Shown here: piece after piece, positions 53,478-62,265 of the stretch
How positions within the stretch are numbered: the stretch's first letter is position 1
Layout of the letters: every line of letters starts with the position of its first letter
From: Coprococcus comes ATCC 27758
Lineage (GTDB): Bacteria > Bacillota > Clostridia > Lachnospirales > Lachnospiraceae
Reading direction: 5' to 3'
DNA length: 64,000 bases
Assembly (NCBI RefSeq): GCF_025149785.1
Contig: NZ_CP102277.1
Location: 992,001 to 1,056,000, forward strand
Translations under genes and position numbers: made by a program
Notes under the pieces: generated by a model
The model's input: the letters and a program-made list of their open reading frames with translations, nothing else
Database searches by the model: none
Told to the model about the DNA's origin: nothing

Positions 53478-55271
53478 ATGTTCAATAAAATGTCTCTGTA
53501 TCGGGTAAAAAAAGGATTCGTATATCTGCGGTACTTTGGACCAAAAGAATTTCTGATACGATTAAAAGAAAGAATCCGTATTCAGAAGATTGATTATGAA
53601 AAATGGTATGAGAATCACAGACGAACAGAAGAGGAATTGGAAAGTCAAAGGCAGGAAGCATTTGCGTATGCACCCCTGATCAGTATTGTCGTGCCGGTAT
53701 ATCAGGCACCGGAAGAATTTTTGAGACAGATGATTCTGTCTGTATGCCGTCAGACGTATAAAAATTGGGAATTATGTATGACTGTTTCAGATGAAGAAAG
53801 ACACAGAATGGAAGAAATTCTGGAAGAGGATGAGTTCAAAGAAAAAGCGATTCACCTGATCGGTATTTCAGAAAACAGAGGAATTTCTGAAAATACAAAT
53901 GCAGCGATAAAGGAAGCTACCGGAACATATATCGGTTTTTTGGATCAAGATGATCTGCTTGCGCCGGATGCATTGTACGAGATGGTAAAGAAGTTGAATG
54001 AGTATCCGGAGGTCGGACTTCTTTATTCAGATGAAGATAAAGTGACGGCAGATCTGAAAAAACATTTTCAGCCGCATTTTAAACCGGATTTCAATCTGGA
54101 TCTGTTGCGGGCGAATAATTATATCTGTCATTTTTGTGTGATAAAAAAAAGTCTGATTGAAGAAATGGGCGGTCTGAGAAGTGAATTTGACGGAGCGCAG
54201 GATTACGATTTGGTTTTCAGGTGTGTGGAAAAAACGATAACGGCGCATGTGCCGAGGATTCTTTATCATTGGAGGGTACATCAGGTTTCTACTGCGGACA
54301 ATCCAATCAGTAAAACTTATGCATTTGAAGCTGGACAGCGTGCCATAGAAGCACATCTGCTAAGATGTGGTGAACATGCAGAAGTTTTACCGGAACTGGA
54401 TAGAGGGTTTTATCGTGTCCGGTATAAGGTGCAGGGGAATCCGAAGATTTCCATTCTGATTCCCAATAAAGATCATGTGAAAGATCTGGAAAAATGTCTG
54501 CAGTCCATTTCCAAATCGATTTATAAGAATTATGAGATTACGATTATTGAAAATAACAGTAAAAAGGCAGAGACGTTTGCTTACTATGATAAAATAGAAT
54601 CGGACCATATCCGAATTCTGAGATGGGATGGGCCATTTAATTATTCGGCGATCAACAACTACGCAGTAAGCGAGACTGATGGAGAATATCTGGTACTTCT
54701 GAATAATGATACAGAAGTGATTGGAAAGGACTGGCTAGGAGAAATGCTTGCGAACTGCCAGAGAAAAGAAGTCGGGATTGTCGGAGCAAAGCTTTATTAT
54801 CCAAATGGTCAGGTGCAGCATGCTGGAGTCATTGTTGGGATTCGGGGAATTGCTGGTAATATGTTCCGGGGACTTCCAAAAGGTTATTCCGGGTATCTGC
54901 ACAAAGCAAGTACTCAGCAGGATTTGTCAGCGGTGACCGCAGCATGTATGATGGTAAAGCGTTCTGTATATGAAGAAGTGGGTGGATTTGAAGAGCAACT
55001 TGCAGTGGCGTTCAATGATATTGATTTCTGTCTGAAGGTACGCAGATGTGGATATCTTGTAGTGTATGATCCTTATGTGAAACTGTATCATTATGAATCC
55101 AGATCGAGAGGGGCAGAAGATAATGAGGAAAAGATCAGAAGATATCAGTGTGAGATTGATTATGTACGCCGGAACTGGTCTGAAATCATGGAAAAAGGAG
55201 ATCCGATGTACAATCCTAATCTTACGCTGGTGAAGTGTGATTATTCTTTGCGTGAAAAAGAAGATGGATAG
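53478..55271 (+). CDS. tandem GT2 glycosyltransferase
   Basis: 597 residues with two GT2 domains: first about 72-290 (APLISIVVPVYQAPEEFLRQMILSVCRQTYKNWELCMTVSD ... GFLDQDDLLAPDALYE) and second about 320-580 (NPKISILIPNKDHVKDLEKCLQSISKSIYKNYEITIIENNSKK ... LVLLNNDTEVIG; later GGFEEQLAVAFNDIDFCLKVRRCGY). It is closely related to the 818-residue enzyme just upstream, from which it is separated by 3 nt, but has a shorter, different N-terminus. A recent duplication is likely. Adds sugars to the surface glycan on the cytoplasmic side. Confidence 0.88.
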   Translation: MFNKMSLYRVKKGFVYLRYFGPKEFLIRLKERIRIQKIDYEKWYENHRRTEEELESQRQEAFAYAPLISIVVPVYQAPEEFLRQMILSVCRQTYKNWELCMTVSDEERHRMEEILEEDEFKEKAIHLIGISENRGISENTNAAIKEATGTYIGFLDQDDLLAPDALYEMVKKLNEYPEVGLLYSDEDKVTADLKKHFQPHFKPDFNLDLLRANNYICHFCVIKKSLIEEMGGLRSEFDGAQDYDLVFRCVEKTITAHVPRILYHWRVHQVSTADNPISKTYAFEAGQRAIEAHLLRCGEHAEVLPELDRGFYRVRYKVQGNPKISILIPNKDHVKDLEKCLQSISKSIYKNYEITIIENNSKKAETFAYYDKIESDHIRILRWDGPFNYSAINNYAVSETDGEYLVLLNNDTEVIGKDWLGEMLANCQRKEVGIVGAKLYYPNGQVQHAGVIVGIRGIAGNMFRGLPKGYSGYLHKASTQQDLSAVTAACMMVKRSVYEEVGGFEEQLAVAFNDIDFCLKVRRCGYLVVYDPYVKLYHYESRSRGAEDNEEKIRRYQCEIDYVRRNWSEIMEKGDPMYNPNLTLVKCDYSLREKEDG

Positions 55272-55289
55272 AGAAAAGATGGTGGTATT

Positions 55290-56639
55290 TTGATAAAGAA
55301 CAATCAGCGGATGTTAAATAAAGCGCAGGTATGTATGGATGCGGGAATCATTGGTGCTACATATTTTTTCTCATGGTATCTGAGATTTAAAAGTGGGTTT
55401 TTTGTGCAGGACGTAGGGGTTCTTCCGGCGAAAACGTATTTTTCAGCTTTGTTTTTAATAATCCCTGGATATCTGCTTTTGTATAGTATTTTTCAGCTTT
55501 ATATGCCAAGGAGGGTAAAAAGTTACCGTAAGGAGCTGATGGATATCATCCGTGCCAATGGAATTGGATTTATGATCTTTATCCTGGTACTTTATTTTAT
55601 AAAGCAGGAGCATTTTTCAAGACAGATGCTGTGTATTTTCTTCTTTATAAACATCTCGCTGGAATTTGCTTCGAGATATCTGATTCGCACAATTTTGTGG
55701 AAAATGCGAAAGCAGGGACTGAATCAGAAACATATCCTGATGATTGGAGAGAGTCAGATGGCAGAACAGTATATGGACAGGCTGAGAGAGAATCCAAAGT
55801 GGGGATATCAAGTGTTTGCCCATCTGAAAGATGAAGAGAAACTGGAAAGAATACTGGAGGGGAATGAACTGGATGAGGTTGTGATTGCGCTTCGTGCAGA
55901 GGATTATGGAAAACTGGAGCGGATTGTGGATGTCTGTGAGAAGGCAGGGGTACACACGAAAATGATTCCTGATTTTGGAAATGTGATTTCTACCAGGCCT
56001 TATATTGAGGATGTGCAGGGGATTCCGGTGATCCATGTCCGCAGAGTTCCACTGAATATCATGCGGAACAGGGCGGCAAAGAGGGCAGTTGATCTGATTG
56101 GGGCAACGGTTGCAATCATTCTTTTTTCACCGGTCATGCTGCTTACTGTGCTGGTGGTTGCCTTGACAGAGGAAGGGAGTGTGATCTACCGGCAGGAAAG
56201 AGTTGGACTGCATAACCAGGTATTTTATATGTACAAATTTCGGTCTATGATCATGCAGGATGAAGAAAAGGAAAAAGCAGAATGGTCTACCAGGAATGAT
56301 CCGAGGATTACACCGGTTGGAAAGCTGATCCGCAGAACAAGTATAGATGAATTGCCGCAGCTTTTTAATGTGCTGAAAGGGGAGATGAGTCTGGTGGGAC
56401 CAAGACCGGAAAGACCGCAGTTTGTGCAAAAGTTCCGGGATGAAATTCCACGTTATATGGTAAAGCATCAGGTACGTCCGGGAATGACTGGATGGGCGCA
56501 GATCAATGGCTACCGGGGAGATACTTCCATTGAGAAGCGGATCGAATATGATCTTTACTATATTGAGAACTGGACAATGGTATTTGATATGAAAATATTG
56601 ATTCTGACAATTTTTAAAGGATTTTTTGACGGAAGATGA
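55290..56639 (+). CDS. initiating sugar transferase (polyprenyl glycosylphosphotransferase)
   Basis: 449 residues. Several N-terminal membrane helices, a CoA-binding-like Rossmann middle (KHILMIGESQMAEQYMDRL), and the C-terminal bacterial sugar transferase domain (RAAKRAVDLIGATVAIILFSPVMLLT, then YRQERVGLHNQVFYMYKFRSM, DELPQLFNVLKGEMSLVGPRPERPQFV, RPGMTGWAQINGYRGDTS). Transfers the first sugar-1-phosphate to undecaprenyl phosphate to start the glycan. The start is TTG with GGTGG 4-8 nt upstream; an ATG seven codons later has no ribosome site. The stop overlaps the next start (ATGA). Confidence 0.92.
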   Translation: MIKNNQRMLNKAQVCMDAGIIGATYFFSWYLRFKSGFFVQDVGVLPAKTYFSALFLIIPGYLLLYSIFQLYMPRRVKSYRKELMDIIRANGIGFMIFILVLYFIKQEHFSRQMLCIFFFINISLEFASRYLIRTILWKMRKQGLNQKHILMIGESQMAEQYMDRLRENPKWGYQVFAHLKDEEKLERILEGNELDEVVIALRAEDYGKLERIVDVCEKAGVHTKMIPDFGNVISTRPYIEDVQGIPVIHVRRVPLNIMRNRAAKRAVDLIGATVAIILFSPVMLLTVLVVALTEEGSVIYRQERVGLHNQVFYMYKFRSMIMQDEEKEKAEWSTRNDPRITPVGKLIRRTSIDELPQLFNVLKGEMSLVGPRPERPQFVQKFRDEIPRYMVKHQVRPGMTGWAQINGYRGDTSIEKRIEYDLYYIENWTMVFDMKILILTIFKGFFDGR

Positions 56640-57571
56640 AGATAGATGTGATCATACCGGTCTACAGACCGACAGAAAAACTGCATAAAGTATTGTACAG
56701 GCTCTGCAGACAGACGCACCTTCCGGAGCAAATCATTCTGTTACACACCAGGGATGGGATAAAGCTGGATGTTTCGGTTTGTAAAGACCGGGTTTCTGTT
56801 ACAGAGATTCCGATTTTGGAAAAAGAATTTGATCATGGAAGAACCAGAGAGCAGGGAATCTGGATGTCAGATGCAGATATTGTGGTCATGATGACCCAGG
56901 ATGCAGTTCCGGCAGATCCGTTTCTTTTGGAAAAGCTTTCAGAAGTATTAAATGAGCATCCGGATGCTGTGGCAGCTTATGCCAGACAGATACCGGATCA
57001 GAACTGTGGTCTGTTGGAAAAATATACGAGAGTTTTCAATTATCCCCCAAAAAGCCAGATTAAATCGCAGAAGGATTTGCCAAAACTGGGAATAAAAACT
57101 TATTTTTGCTCCAATGTATGTGTTGCCTATCGGAGAGGAGTCTATCTGGAACTGGGAGGATTTCCGCATCCGGCCATCTTCAATGAAGATTTGATCTTTG
57201 CAGCAGGAGCAATCCAAAATGGATGGAAGATTATTTATAAAGCAGATGCACGGGTGATTCATTCTCATGAGTATACTTACAGAGAGCTGATAAGGAGAAA
57301 TTTTGACCAGGGTGTATCGCAGGCATGTCATCCAGAAATATTTGAAAAAGTAAAGTCAGAGAAAGAAGGCATACACCTGATTTGCACACTTGTGAAAAAG
57401 CTTTTAAAAGAAAGAAAATATTTGCAGATTATACAGCTGTTTGTGGAAAGCGGGTGCAAATATCTGGGCTACCAGATGGGAAAACATTACCGACAATTAC
57501 CGGAAAGTTTCATCATGAAACTGACAATGAATCATAATTACTGGAGAGGAAGGAATGATGAGGATGCTTAA
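56636..57571 (+). CDS. GT2 glycosyltransferase (rhamnosyltransferase-like)
   Basis: 311 residues. MKIDVIIPVYRPTEKLHKVLYRLCRQTHLPEQIIL, then FDHGRTREQGIWMSDADIVVMMTQDAVPADPFLLEKL (TQDA in place of DxD, as in many rhamnosyltransferases), and CSNVCVAYRRGVYLELGGFPHPAIFNEDLIFAAGA with the catalytic-type ED. The ATGA overlap with the sugar transferase gene and a 17-nt overlap with the LCP gene show tight coupling. Confidence 0.88.
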   Translation: MKIDVIIPVYRPTEKLHKVLYRLCRQTHLPEQIILLHTRDGIKLDVSVCKDRVSVTEIPILEKEFDHGRTREQGIWMSDADIVVMMTQDAVPADPFLLEKLSEVLNEHPDAVAAYARQIPDQNCGLLEKYTRVFNYPPKSQIKSQKDLPKLGIKTYFCSNVCVAYRRGVYLELGGFPHPAIFNEDLIFAAGAIQNGWKIIYKADARVIHSHEYTYRELIRRNFDQGVSQACHPEIFEKVKSEKEGIHLICTLVKKLLKERKYLQIIQLFVESGCKYLGYQMGKHYRQLPESFIMKLTMNHNYWRGRNDEDA

Positions 57572-58853
57572 AAAAATTGCAGGATGGTCATGGAAGAAAA
57601 AGATAATAGTGATTATTTGCGTAGTGTTGACACTTGTTCTGGGGGCGGCAGGTGCCGTATTCGGATATGCTGCCAGTAAAGTGAACAAAATTCAGAAGAT
57701 TGAAGTAAAAAAAGAAACGTTGAAAGAGTCTATTACAGAAGAGGTGGAGCATAAAAGCGGATATCTGAATGTGGCAGTATTCGGGCTGGATTCTAGGGAT
57801 GGGTCACTAGATAAAGGAAATCGAAGTGATACGATCATGATCGTAAGTTTGAATCAGGAAACTTATGAAGTGAAAATGGTATCGGTGTACCGTGATACTT
57901 TTATGCGGCTGAAAGATGGAAGTTATAATAAGGCGAATGCAGCCTATTCTTATTTCGGACCGGATGGGGGTGTTGCTCTTTTGAATGAGAACATGGATAT
58001 GAACATTGAGAAGTATGTATCTGTGAACTTTAATGCCTTAGTCGATGTAATTGATGCGGTGGGAGGAATGAATCTGGAGCTGACTGATGCAGAAGTAGTC
58101 CACATGAATAATTATTGTGTGGAGACTTCTGAAGTAACCGGAAAAAGTTATAAGAAGATTGAGCCGGAAGTCGGAGGTAGCTATCATCTGAATGGAGTAC
58201 AGGCGGTTTCTTATGCGAGAATCCGTTATACAGATGGTGGAGACGCGCAGCGTACAGTGCGTCAGAGAATCGTCCTTCTGAATATCATGCAGAAGCTGCA
58301 GCAGATGGATCTGACGACGATCAATAAGATTGCTGACAGTGTTTTTCCACAGATTGCAACCAATTTTTCTTTTACTGAAATTCTGAATTATGCGAAAGAT
58401 TTTCAAAAATATAAAGTAGGTGAAACACTTGGATTTCCAAATACAAGGTATTCCAAAATGCTTTCTGGTGTAGGAAGTACAGAAATCGCAGATACACTGG
58501 CATCCAATGTTGCCGAAGTACATCAGTTCCTGTTTGGAGATACAGATTATCAGGTATCAGGGACAGTAAAAGGAATTGATGATGAAATAAAAGATGCGCT
58601 TTCCAGTGGAAAATATGAGGAAACAGACGAGACGGAAAAAGAGAATGAAAAGTCGGAAGACAAGACATCTGAGGAAACGAATCATACAGAAAGTAATATA
58701 GAAGTGACGGAAGATGGAAATGCCGGAACGGATTCTGGCAATTCATCAGCCGACAGTGGATCTGGTTCATCAGCAGTGACAGAACCACAGCAGCCGGATA
58801 CAGAAACACCGCCGGATTATTATGAGGAAGATTACTATTATGGTGATGATTAA
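57555..58853 (+). CDS. LytR-CpsA-Psr (LCP) family glycan-to-wall ligase
   Basis: 432 residues. One N-terminal signal-anchor helix (about 14-40), then the extracytoplasmic LCP domain (about 70-260): NVAVFGLDSRDG, GNRSDTIMIVSLN, MVSVYRDTFMRL, GGMNLELTDAEV and VSYARIRYTDGGDAQRTVRQRIV, keeping the Arg/Asp residues that bind polyprenyl pyrophosphate. The last ~90 residues are Ser/Glu/Gly-rich, acidic and disordered, ending PDYYEEDYYYGDD. It should attach the exported glycan to peptidoglycan. Starts inside the upstream GT2 gene with a GGAAGGA site. Confidence 0.92.
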   Translation: MMRMLKKIAGWSWKKKIIVIICVVLTLVLGAAGAVFGYAASKVNKIQKIEVKKETLKESITEEVEHKSGYLNVAVFGLDSRDGSLDKGNRSDTIMIVSLNQETYEVKMVSVYRDTFMRLKDGSYNKANAAYSYFGPDGGVALLNENMDMNIEKYVSVNFNALVDVIDAVGGMNLELTDAEVVHMNNYCVETSEVTGKSYKKIEPEVGGSYHLNGVQAVSYARIRYTDGGDAQRTVRQRIVLLNIMQKLQQMDLTTINKIADSVFPQIATNFSFTEILNYAKDFQKYKVGETLGFPNTRYSKMLSGVGSTEIADTLASNVAEVHQFLFGDTDYQVSGTVKGIDDEIKDALSSGKYEETDETEKENEKSEDKTSEETNHTESNIEVTEDGNAGTDSGNSSADSGSGSSAVTEPQQPDTETPPDYYEEDYYYGDD

Positions 58854-58867
58854 AGGAGGAAAAAGGA

Positions 58868-59797
58868 ATGAGAAAAATAACAAAGTGGTTATGCAGTGTA
58901 TTGCTTGTAGCAGCAATTGGTCTGACAGGATGTGGACAGAAACAGAAGACGGAAAGTACGGCAGAGAAATCCAATGAAAATCATTTTGTGGGAGAGTGGA
59001 TCGTTGAGCCGGAGTATGCAATCAGCAAGGTTGGAGATGAAAATACGCTGTTTGTAGATGGAAGGGGAGAAAAAAAGGCAATCCTTGGAACTGTAAAAGG
59101 TGCAATTGCTACAGTATGGCAGGATTGGAGTATTACAGAAGGAAAACAGGGAGATGAGAAATGGGGGTGCATCCAGGAGCCGGAACAGCTGGAAGAGACT
59201 CTTGGCAATCTTGGAATTACAAAGGATAAAGAAATTATTCTGATCGGTGAGACCCTAGATGGATGGGGAGATGATGCGAGACTTCTCTGGGAACTCCGGG
59301 CAGCCGGATATGAAGATGTGAAGATGGTAGATGGCGGATGGAAGGCGTTGAAAGACAGTGGAATCAAGACACAGTTCCTCGCATCCAAACCGGAACCGGC
59401 AGAAGTAAAAATCGATGAAATTGATTATTCCCATGTGATGACAACCGAAGAATTACAGAAGAATTATGACGAGTACAAAATTGTGGATGTGCGTACCGAT
59501 GAAGAATATGAAGGAGCAATCCTGTATGATGAAGCAAAGGGAGGACATCTTCCGGGAGCAATTCATATCCGGTACACGGATCTGTTCGATGATGCGGGAT
59601 ATCTGAAATCCAATGAAGAACTGACAAAAATGTTTGAGGATGCCGGACTGTCTAAAGATGATGAGATCGTCACTTATTGTACAGGAGGAATCCGTTCGGC
59701 ATATACACAGCTGGTAATGGAAATGTGTGGATTTGAACATACATACAATTATGATCAGTCATTCTGGAGATGGGCTGTTGTTGGAGATGTAGAATAA
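58868..59797 (+). CDS. two-domain rhodanese lipoprotein 1
   Basis: 309 residues with a lipoprotein signal (LTGCG, lipid Cys at 22). Two rhodanese domains follow, as in thiosulfate/mercaptopyruvate sulfurtransferases. The first lacks the active Cys loop (ILIGETLDGWGDDARL). The second keeps DVRTDEEYEG, GHLPGAIHI and the loop CTGGIRSA with the catalytic Cys near residue 271. It is therefore an exported, membrane-anchored sulfurtransferase, unusual because most act inside cells. AAGGAGG ribosome site, 14 nt after the LCP gene; its stop overlaps the next start (TAATG). About 50-60% similar to lipoprotein 2 at 61.2 kb by eye. Confidence 0.88.
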   Translation: MRKITKWLCSVLLVAAIGLTGCGQKQKTESTAEKSNENHFVGEWIVEPEYAISKVGDENTLFVDGRGEKKAILGTVKGAIATVWQDWSITEGKQGDEKWGCIQEPEQLEETLGNLGITKDKEIILIGETLDGWGDDARLLWELRAAGYEDVKMVDGGWKALKDSGIKTQFLASKPEPAEVKIDEIDYSHVMTTEELQKNYDEYKIVDVRTDEEYEGAILYDEAKGGHLPGAIHIRYTDLFDDAGYLKSNEELTKMFEDAGLSKDDEIVTYCTGGIRSAYTQLVMEMCGFEHTYNYDQSFWRWAVVGDVE

Positions 59798-61131
59798 TGG
59801 TTAGCGTTTTGATGTGTACTTATAACCGGAGATTTTGTTTGAAACAGGCGATTGACAGCGTACTTTGTCAGACGTATCCGGATTTTGAATTTGTCATCGT
59901 AGATGACGGATCGACCGATGGAACAGAAGAACTGATTAAAAGCTATCAGGATCCACGGATCAGATATTTTAAACTGAATCGGAATTCGTTTTACTGTTAT
60001 GCAGCAAATCAGGGGCTTTATCACTGCCAAGGAGACTATGTGGCATTTATGAACAGCGATGATGCATGGTTGCCGGACAAGCTGGAAAAGCAAGTGACGG
60101 TTATGGAAGAGGATCGGATGCTCGGGGCATGTTTTACGAGAGTATATCTGGTTGATGAAAGTGGCAATGATCTGTCAGAAGAATGCAGGGATATGGCAGA
60201 GCTTTTTGACAGGAAGTGTTCGACACAGAAAGAATATCTGCATACGCTTCTGCAATCTGGGAATTTTCTTTGTCATCCTTCGGCGCTGGTCAGAAAATCC
60301 GTTTTGGACAAGATTGGATATTTCAATCTTTTGTATCGTCAGCTGGCGGATTATGACCTGTGGCTTCGGCTTGTAAGTGAGTCAGAGATCACGGTTCTGG
60401 AAGAGAGACTGATCCGCTTTCAATGGGATATAAAAGGAAAGAAACAGATCAGTATGTCAACAAGAGAAAATTCAGTCCGCGCATTTAATGAATCTGTCAT
60501 GATCCGGAAAAATTGTGTTGAATCGATGACGGATGAAAAATTTTGTCAGTTTTTCCGGGAAGATTTCCGGAATCCGGATTCTGTATCACATTTACAGCTG
60601 GAATTTGAAAAAGCATTCTGGTTGATGAAATGTATAGAGGAAGTACCGGGACTGAAAGCAGCGGGGATGGAAATGCTGGGGCAGATTATGAGAGAAGCAA
60701 ATGCAATGGAGACTTTAAGAGAGCATTTCCATCTGGATATTTTTGATCTGTATCAGTGGAATGGAGAACATATGTATAAGACGCCATGGCTGATGAGTGA
60801 AATTGAAGAAGGAAGCCAGCAACTGGCGTATTATAAAGATATTCTCAAACAGAAAGATGAGTATATCGGGCAGCAGAAAGAACAGCTTGAAAAACAAAAT
60901 GCAGCGATTGAACAGCAGCAGGAATATATAGAAGGACAACGAAGGCAGGCCGCGCATTATGAAGAACAGCTGGATGAACTTGGCAGACGGATGGAACAGA
61001 AAACAGGGCAGCTTAAGAAATATGAGGATAAGATCAGGGAGCAGGATGAAATGATCCAGACATATGCAAATTCAACCAGCTGGAAAATAACAGAACCGAT
61101 GAGAAAAATCATGCGTCTGCTGAAAAAGTGA
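59797..61131 (+). CDS. GT2 glycosyltransferase with C-terminal coiled coil
   Basis: 444 residues starting MVSVLMCTYNRRFCLKQAIDSVLCQTYPDFEFVIVDDGSTDGTEELI, a GT2 fold with FMNSDDAWLPDKLEKQ (DD motif). The middle is a long helical region. Residues about 345-420 form a Gln/Glu-rich coiled coil (KDEYIGQQKEQLEKQNAAIEQQQEYI...). The tail NSTSWKITEPMRKIMRLLKK is a motif often found at the end of wall-glycan transferases. The coiled coil may tether it to partners. The ATG at 59797 overlaps the stop of the rhodanese lipoprotein, showing translational coupling; an earlier in-frame codon at 59770 is not used. Confidence 0.85.
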   Translation: MVSVLMCTYNRRFCLKQAIDSVLCQTYPDFEFVIVDDGSTDGTEELIKSYQDPRIRYFKLNRNSFYCYAANQGLYHCQGDYVAFMNSDDAWLPDKLEKQVTVMEEDRMLGACFTRVYLVDESGNDLSEECRDMAELFDRKCSTQKEYLHTLLQSGNFLCHPSALVRKSVLDKIGYFNLLYRQLADYDLWLRLVSESEITVLEERLIRFQWDIKGKKQISMSTRENSVRAFNESVMIRKNCVESMTDEKFCQFFREDFRNPDSVSHLQLEFEKAFWLMKCIEEVPGLKAAGMEMLGQIMREANAMETLREHFHLDIFDLYQWNGEHMYKTPWLMSEIEEGSQQLAYYKDILKQKDEYIGQQKEQLEKQNAAIEQQQEYIEGQRRQAAHYEEQLDELGRRMEQKTGQLKKYEDKIREQDEMIQTYANSTSWKITEPMRKIMRLLKK

Positions 61132-61198
61132 TTTATAGAAAAGATGAATATACTTAATCCGGGATAAGGACAATCAATTAGTGAATAGATTGAAGATA

Positions 61199-61207
61199 TG
61201 TTATAGT
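61199..61207 (+). promoter_or_regulatory. extended -10 promoter of rhodanese lipoprotein 2
   Basis: TGT-TATAGT (61199-61207), 34 bp before the start codon; the -35 region (TTAGTG) is weak. Confidence 0.5.
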
Positions 61208-61241
61208 TAGAAGAAAGAAGATTAGACGAGGAGAAAAGATT

Positions 61242-62150
61242 ATGAAAAGAACAGCATTATTTCTTGCAGGAATTCTTGCGATTTCATCACTTTCAGGATG
61301 TGGTGCAAAGAATTCGGCATCAGACAGCAGTGAACCATTTGAAGGAAAGTATGTAGTAACCGCCGATTATGTGAAAGAAAATTTGGACGATATCATCATA
61401 GTGGATGCAAGAGGTGAAGATGAGGCGAAAAAAGGTACTGTAAAAGGTGCAGTGGCAACGACATGGCAGTATCTGGCAACCTGTGAAGACGGGGAAGCGG
61501 GAGATGCAAACTGGGGATGTATCCTTGATACAAAGCGCCTGAGCGAAAGATTAGGAGAGCTTGGGCTGGCAAAAGATAAGGAAATCGTGCTTTTTTCAAA
61601 TGCGGAGAAAGGCTGGGGAGAAGATGGCAGGATTGCATGGGAGCTGATCGCGGCAGGCTATGAGGATGTGAAAATCGTAGATGGCGGGATCAAAGCACTG
61701 AAAGCAGCAGGAGTTGAGACTGTCAAAGGAGCAGCAGAGCCGAAACCGGTATCGGTAGAAATTGATTCGATTGATGAAACGCATGTGATCAATACGGATG
61801 AGCTGAAAGAGATTTATGACGACTGTAAAATTGTGGATACCCGTACAGATAAAGAATACAATGGAAAGACAATGTATGGGGAGGCAAATGGGGGACATCT
61901 TCCAGGGGCAATCCAGATCCGTTATACGGATTTGTTTAACAGTGACAGTACATTAAAGAGTAATGAAGATCTGACCAAGATGTTTGAAGATGCAGGACTT
62001 TCAAAAGAGGATCATATTATTACTTACTGTACCGGAGGAATCCGTTCAGCTTATATGCAGCTTGTAATGGAAATGTGTGGCTTTGAAAATTCAGAGAACT
62101 ATGACGAATCTTTTTACAGATGGTGTGTGGAAGGAGATCTGGAGAAATAA
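61242..62150 (+). CDS. two-domain rhodanese lipoprotein 2
   Basis: 302 residues, lipobox LSGCG with lipid Cys at 20. Same plan as lipoprotein 1: an N-terminal rhodanese domain without the active Cys (IVLFSNAEKGWGEDGRIAWELIAAGYEDVKIVDGG) and a C-terminal one with DTRTDKEYNG, GHLPGAIQIRYTDLF and CTGGIRSA (Cys near 263). It has its own likely promoter, so it can be made apart from the glycan operon. GAGGAGAAA precedes the ATG. A shared bidirectional terminator separates it from the convergent wall-anchored rhodanese gene. Confidence 0.88.
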   Translation: MKRTALFLAGILAISSLSGCGAKNSASDSSEPFEGKYVVTADYVKENLDDIIIVDARGEDEAKKGTVKGAVATTWQYLATCEDGEAGDANWGCILDTKRLSERLGELGLAKDKEIVLFSNAEKGWGEDGRIAWELIAAGYEDVKIVDGGIKALKAAGVETVKGAAEPKPVSVEIDSIDETHVINTDELKEIYDDCKIVDTRTDKEYNGKTMYGEANGGHLPGAIQIRYTDLFNSDSTLKSNEDLTKMFEDAGLSKEDHIITYCTGGIRSAYMQLVMEMCGFENSENYDESFYRWCVEGDLEK

Positions 62151-62203
62151 AAGAGAAGCAGATCAACGAGATCTGAACATCGTATGAATATGAATGGATT
62201 TGA

Positions 62204-62243
62204 AAAAGCGGGACGTTGGCAATTTAGTCAGCGTCCCGCTTTT
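62204..62243. terminator. bidirectional terminator
   Basis: AAAAGCGGGACG with CGTCCCGCTTTT, extended by a GU-containing inner stem (TTGGC/GTCAG) and a 6-nt loop. Serves both convergent rhodanese genes. Confidence 0.88.
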
Positions 62244-62265
62244 GTAACCTTTTTGGGAATAATTA

